Shown: positions 5,042-5,214 of the stretch, in pieces
Numbering within the stretch: position 1 is the stretch's first letter
Layout: every line of letters starts with the position of its first letter
Program-made: the position numbers and the translations under genes
Notes under the pieces: model-generated
Told to the model about the DNA's origin: nothing
What the model saw: only the letters and a program-made list of their open reading frames with translations
The model's database searches: none
Source: Actinomycetes bacterium
Lineage (GTDB): Bacteria; Actinomycetota; CALGFH01
NCBI GenBank assembly: GCA_030152105.1
Contig: JASLIH010000032.1
Span: forward strand, 1-5,214
Direction of reading: 5' to 3'
Length of the DNA: 5,214 bases

Positions 5042-5086
5042 CTCCTAAACAGCAGGCTGCCGGTTCGAGTCCGGCCAGGGACACCA
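5042..5086 (+). tRNA. 3' half of a tRNA-Arg(CCU) gene, likely attachment-site remnant
   Basis: From 5042 the sequence fits tRNA positions 32-76 with canonical spacing. The anticodon loop is CTCCTAA (5042-5048), with anticodon CCT at 5044-5046. The 3' anticodon stem is ACAGC (5049-5053) and the variable loop is AGGCT (5054-5058). The T-arm GCCGG-TTCGAGT-CCGGC (5059-5075) is perfectly paired. The 3' acceptor strand is CAGGGAC (5076-5082), followed by A73 and an encoded CCA (5084-5086). The 5' half is not convincing: the anticodon stem would be GTTAT (one mismatch, one G-T), no GTCCCTG acceptor strand is present, and no D-arm at the right spacing pairs well. Identity from the anticodon loop to CCA is the segment typically duplicated when a tyrosine-recombinase element integrates into a tRNA gene; tRNA-Arg(CCU) is a known target in enterobacteria (argW). 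It could instead be a decayed tRNA gene. Confidence 0.65.
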
Positions 5087-5123
5087 AAAACCGCAGCTCA
5101 GATGGCATGTGTTCCTTGCCTTG

Positions 5124-5214
5124 CTTACTCTGCGGTCGCTGGCCTGACTGGTGGGCTACCGGCCTTTGCAGGTGCGCTACGAGCGACGCGCCGACATCCT
5201 GCTGGGCTTGGTGC
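5124..5214 (+). pseudogene. Remnant of an IS5-like transposase, C-terminal part (runs off the edge)
   Basis: The frame starting at 5148 reads LVGYRPLQVRYERRADILLG up to the window edge. RYERRADI followed by a hydrophobic helix is characteristic of the C-terminal end of IS5-family DDE transposases, close to the final catalytic Glu region. The same frame upstream (LTLRSLA, 5124-5144) is interrupted by TGA at 5145-5147, where the family would have Trp (AWLVGY), so a TGG-to-TGA nonsense change is likely. Nothing transposase-like is visible before 5124, so the 5' part is gone. It lies 38 nt after the tRNA fragment, which fits an insertion hot spot. Confidence 0.6.

Noticed and set aside
5001..5086. 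A complete class II tRNA using anticodon GGC (5033-5035) and a 16-nt variable arm
   Set aside because: The D-loop-like string GAGCGGTCTGAG is suggestive, but the acceptor stem fails, the anticodon stem has a mismatch, and anticodon GGC belongs to Ala, which has no long variable arm.
5145..5147. TGA in the transposase frame as selenocysteine
   Set aside because: The family has Trp here (TGG to TGA is a single change), transposases are not known selenoproteins, and the gene is truncated anyway.

Overview
The window is 5.2 kb of high-GC DNA with actinobacterial character: GTG and TTG starts, strong GGAGG ribosome-binding sites, a CmtR-type ArsR regulator and a TolB-like lipoprotein. It most likely comes from an environmental Actinomycetota genome; that placement is inference from style, not from a marker gene. 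All supported genes lie on the plus strand.

Left part (1-1288): the C-terminal end of a membrane protein resembling DUF2127, about 470 nt of non-coding DNA, then a 211-residue protein of unknown function with four predicted membrane segments.

Centre (1540-2897), the most interesting region: a tight three-gene operon. An ArsR/SmtB-family regulator with the paired cysteines of CmtR-type heavy-metal sensors is followed 1 nt later by a small thioredoxin-fold protein that starts at TTG with a well-placed Shine-Dalgarno. That gene overlaps by ATGA a membrane-anchored thioredoxin-like protein whose reading frame is interrupted by one TGA. The TGA sits exactly where the first redox Cys of a CxxC motif belongs (U-T-E-C). 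It is followed at the proper distance by a 5-bp hairpin with a GGUCU loop, the arrangement of a bacterial SECIS element. I read the gene as one 203-residue selenoprotein (Sec82), not as two ORFs or a pseudogene. A 22-nt imperfect dyad just upstream of the regulator's ribosome-binding site is a candidate operator. Together the genes suggest a metal- or thiol-stress-controlled extracytoplasmic redox module. The organism would need SelA, SelB, SelD and tRNA-Sec elsewhere.

Right-centre (2898-3549): about 400 nt of mostly non-coding DNA with several competing inverted repeats leads into a small five-cysteine protein that looks like a zinc-ribbon. Its ribosome-binding site can be hidden or exposed by mutually exclusive hairpins.

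Right (3550-5214): a 322-nt leader, a six-bladed TolB/PD40-type beta-propeller lipoprotein, and then a scarred region. This holds the 3' half of a tRNA-Arg(CCU) gene (anticodon loop to CCA, canonical spacing, no convincing 5' half) and the broken C-terminal end of an IS5-like transposase running off the edge. It looks like the boundary of an integrated element.
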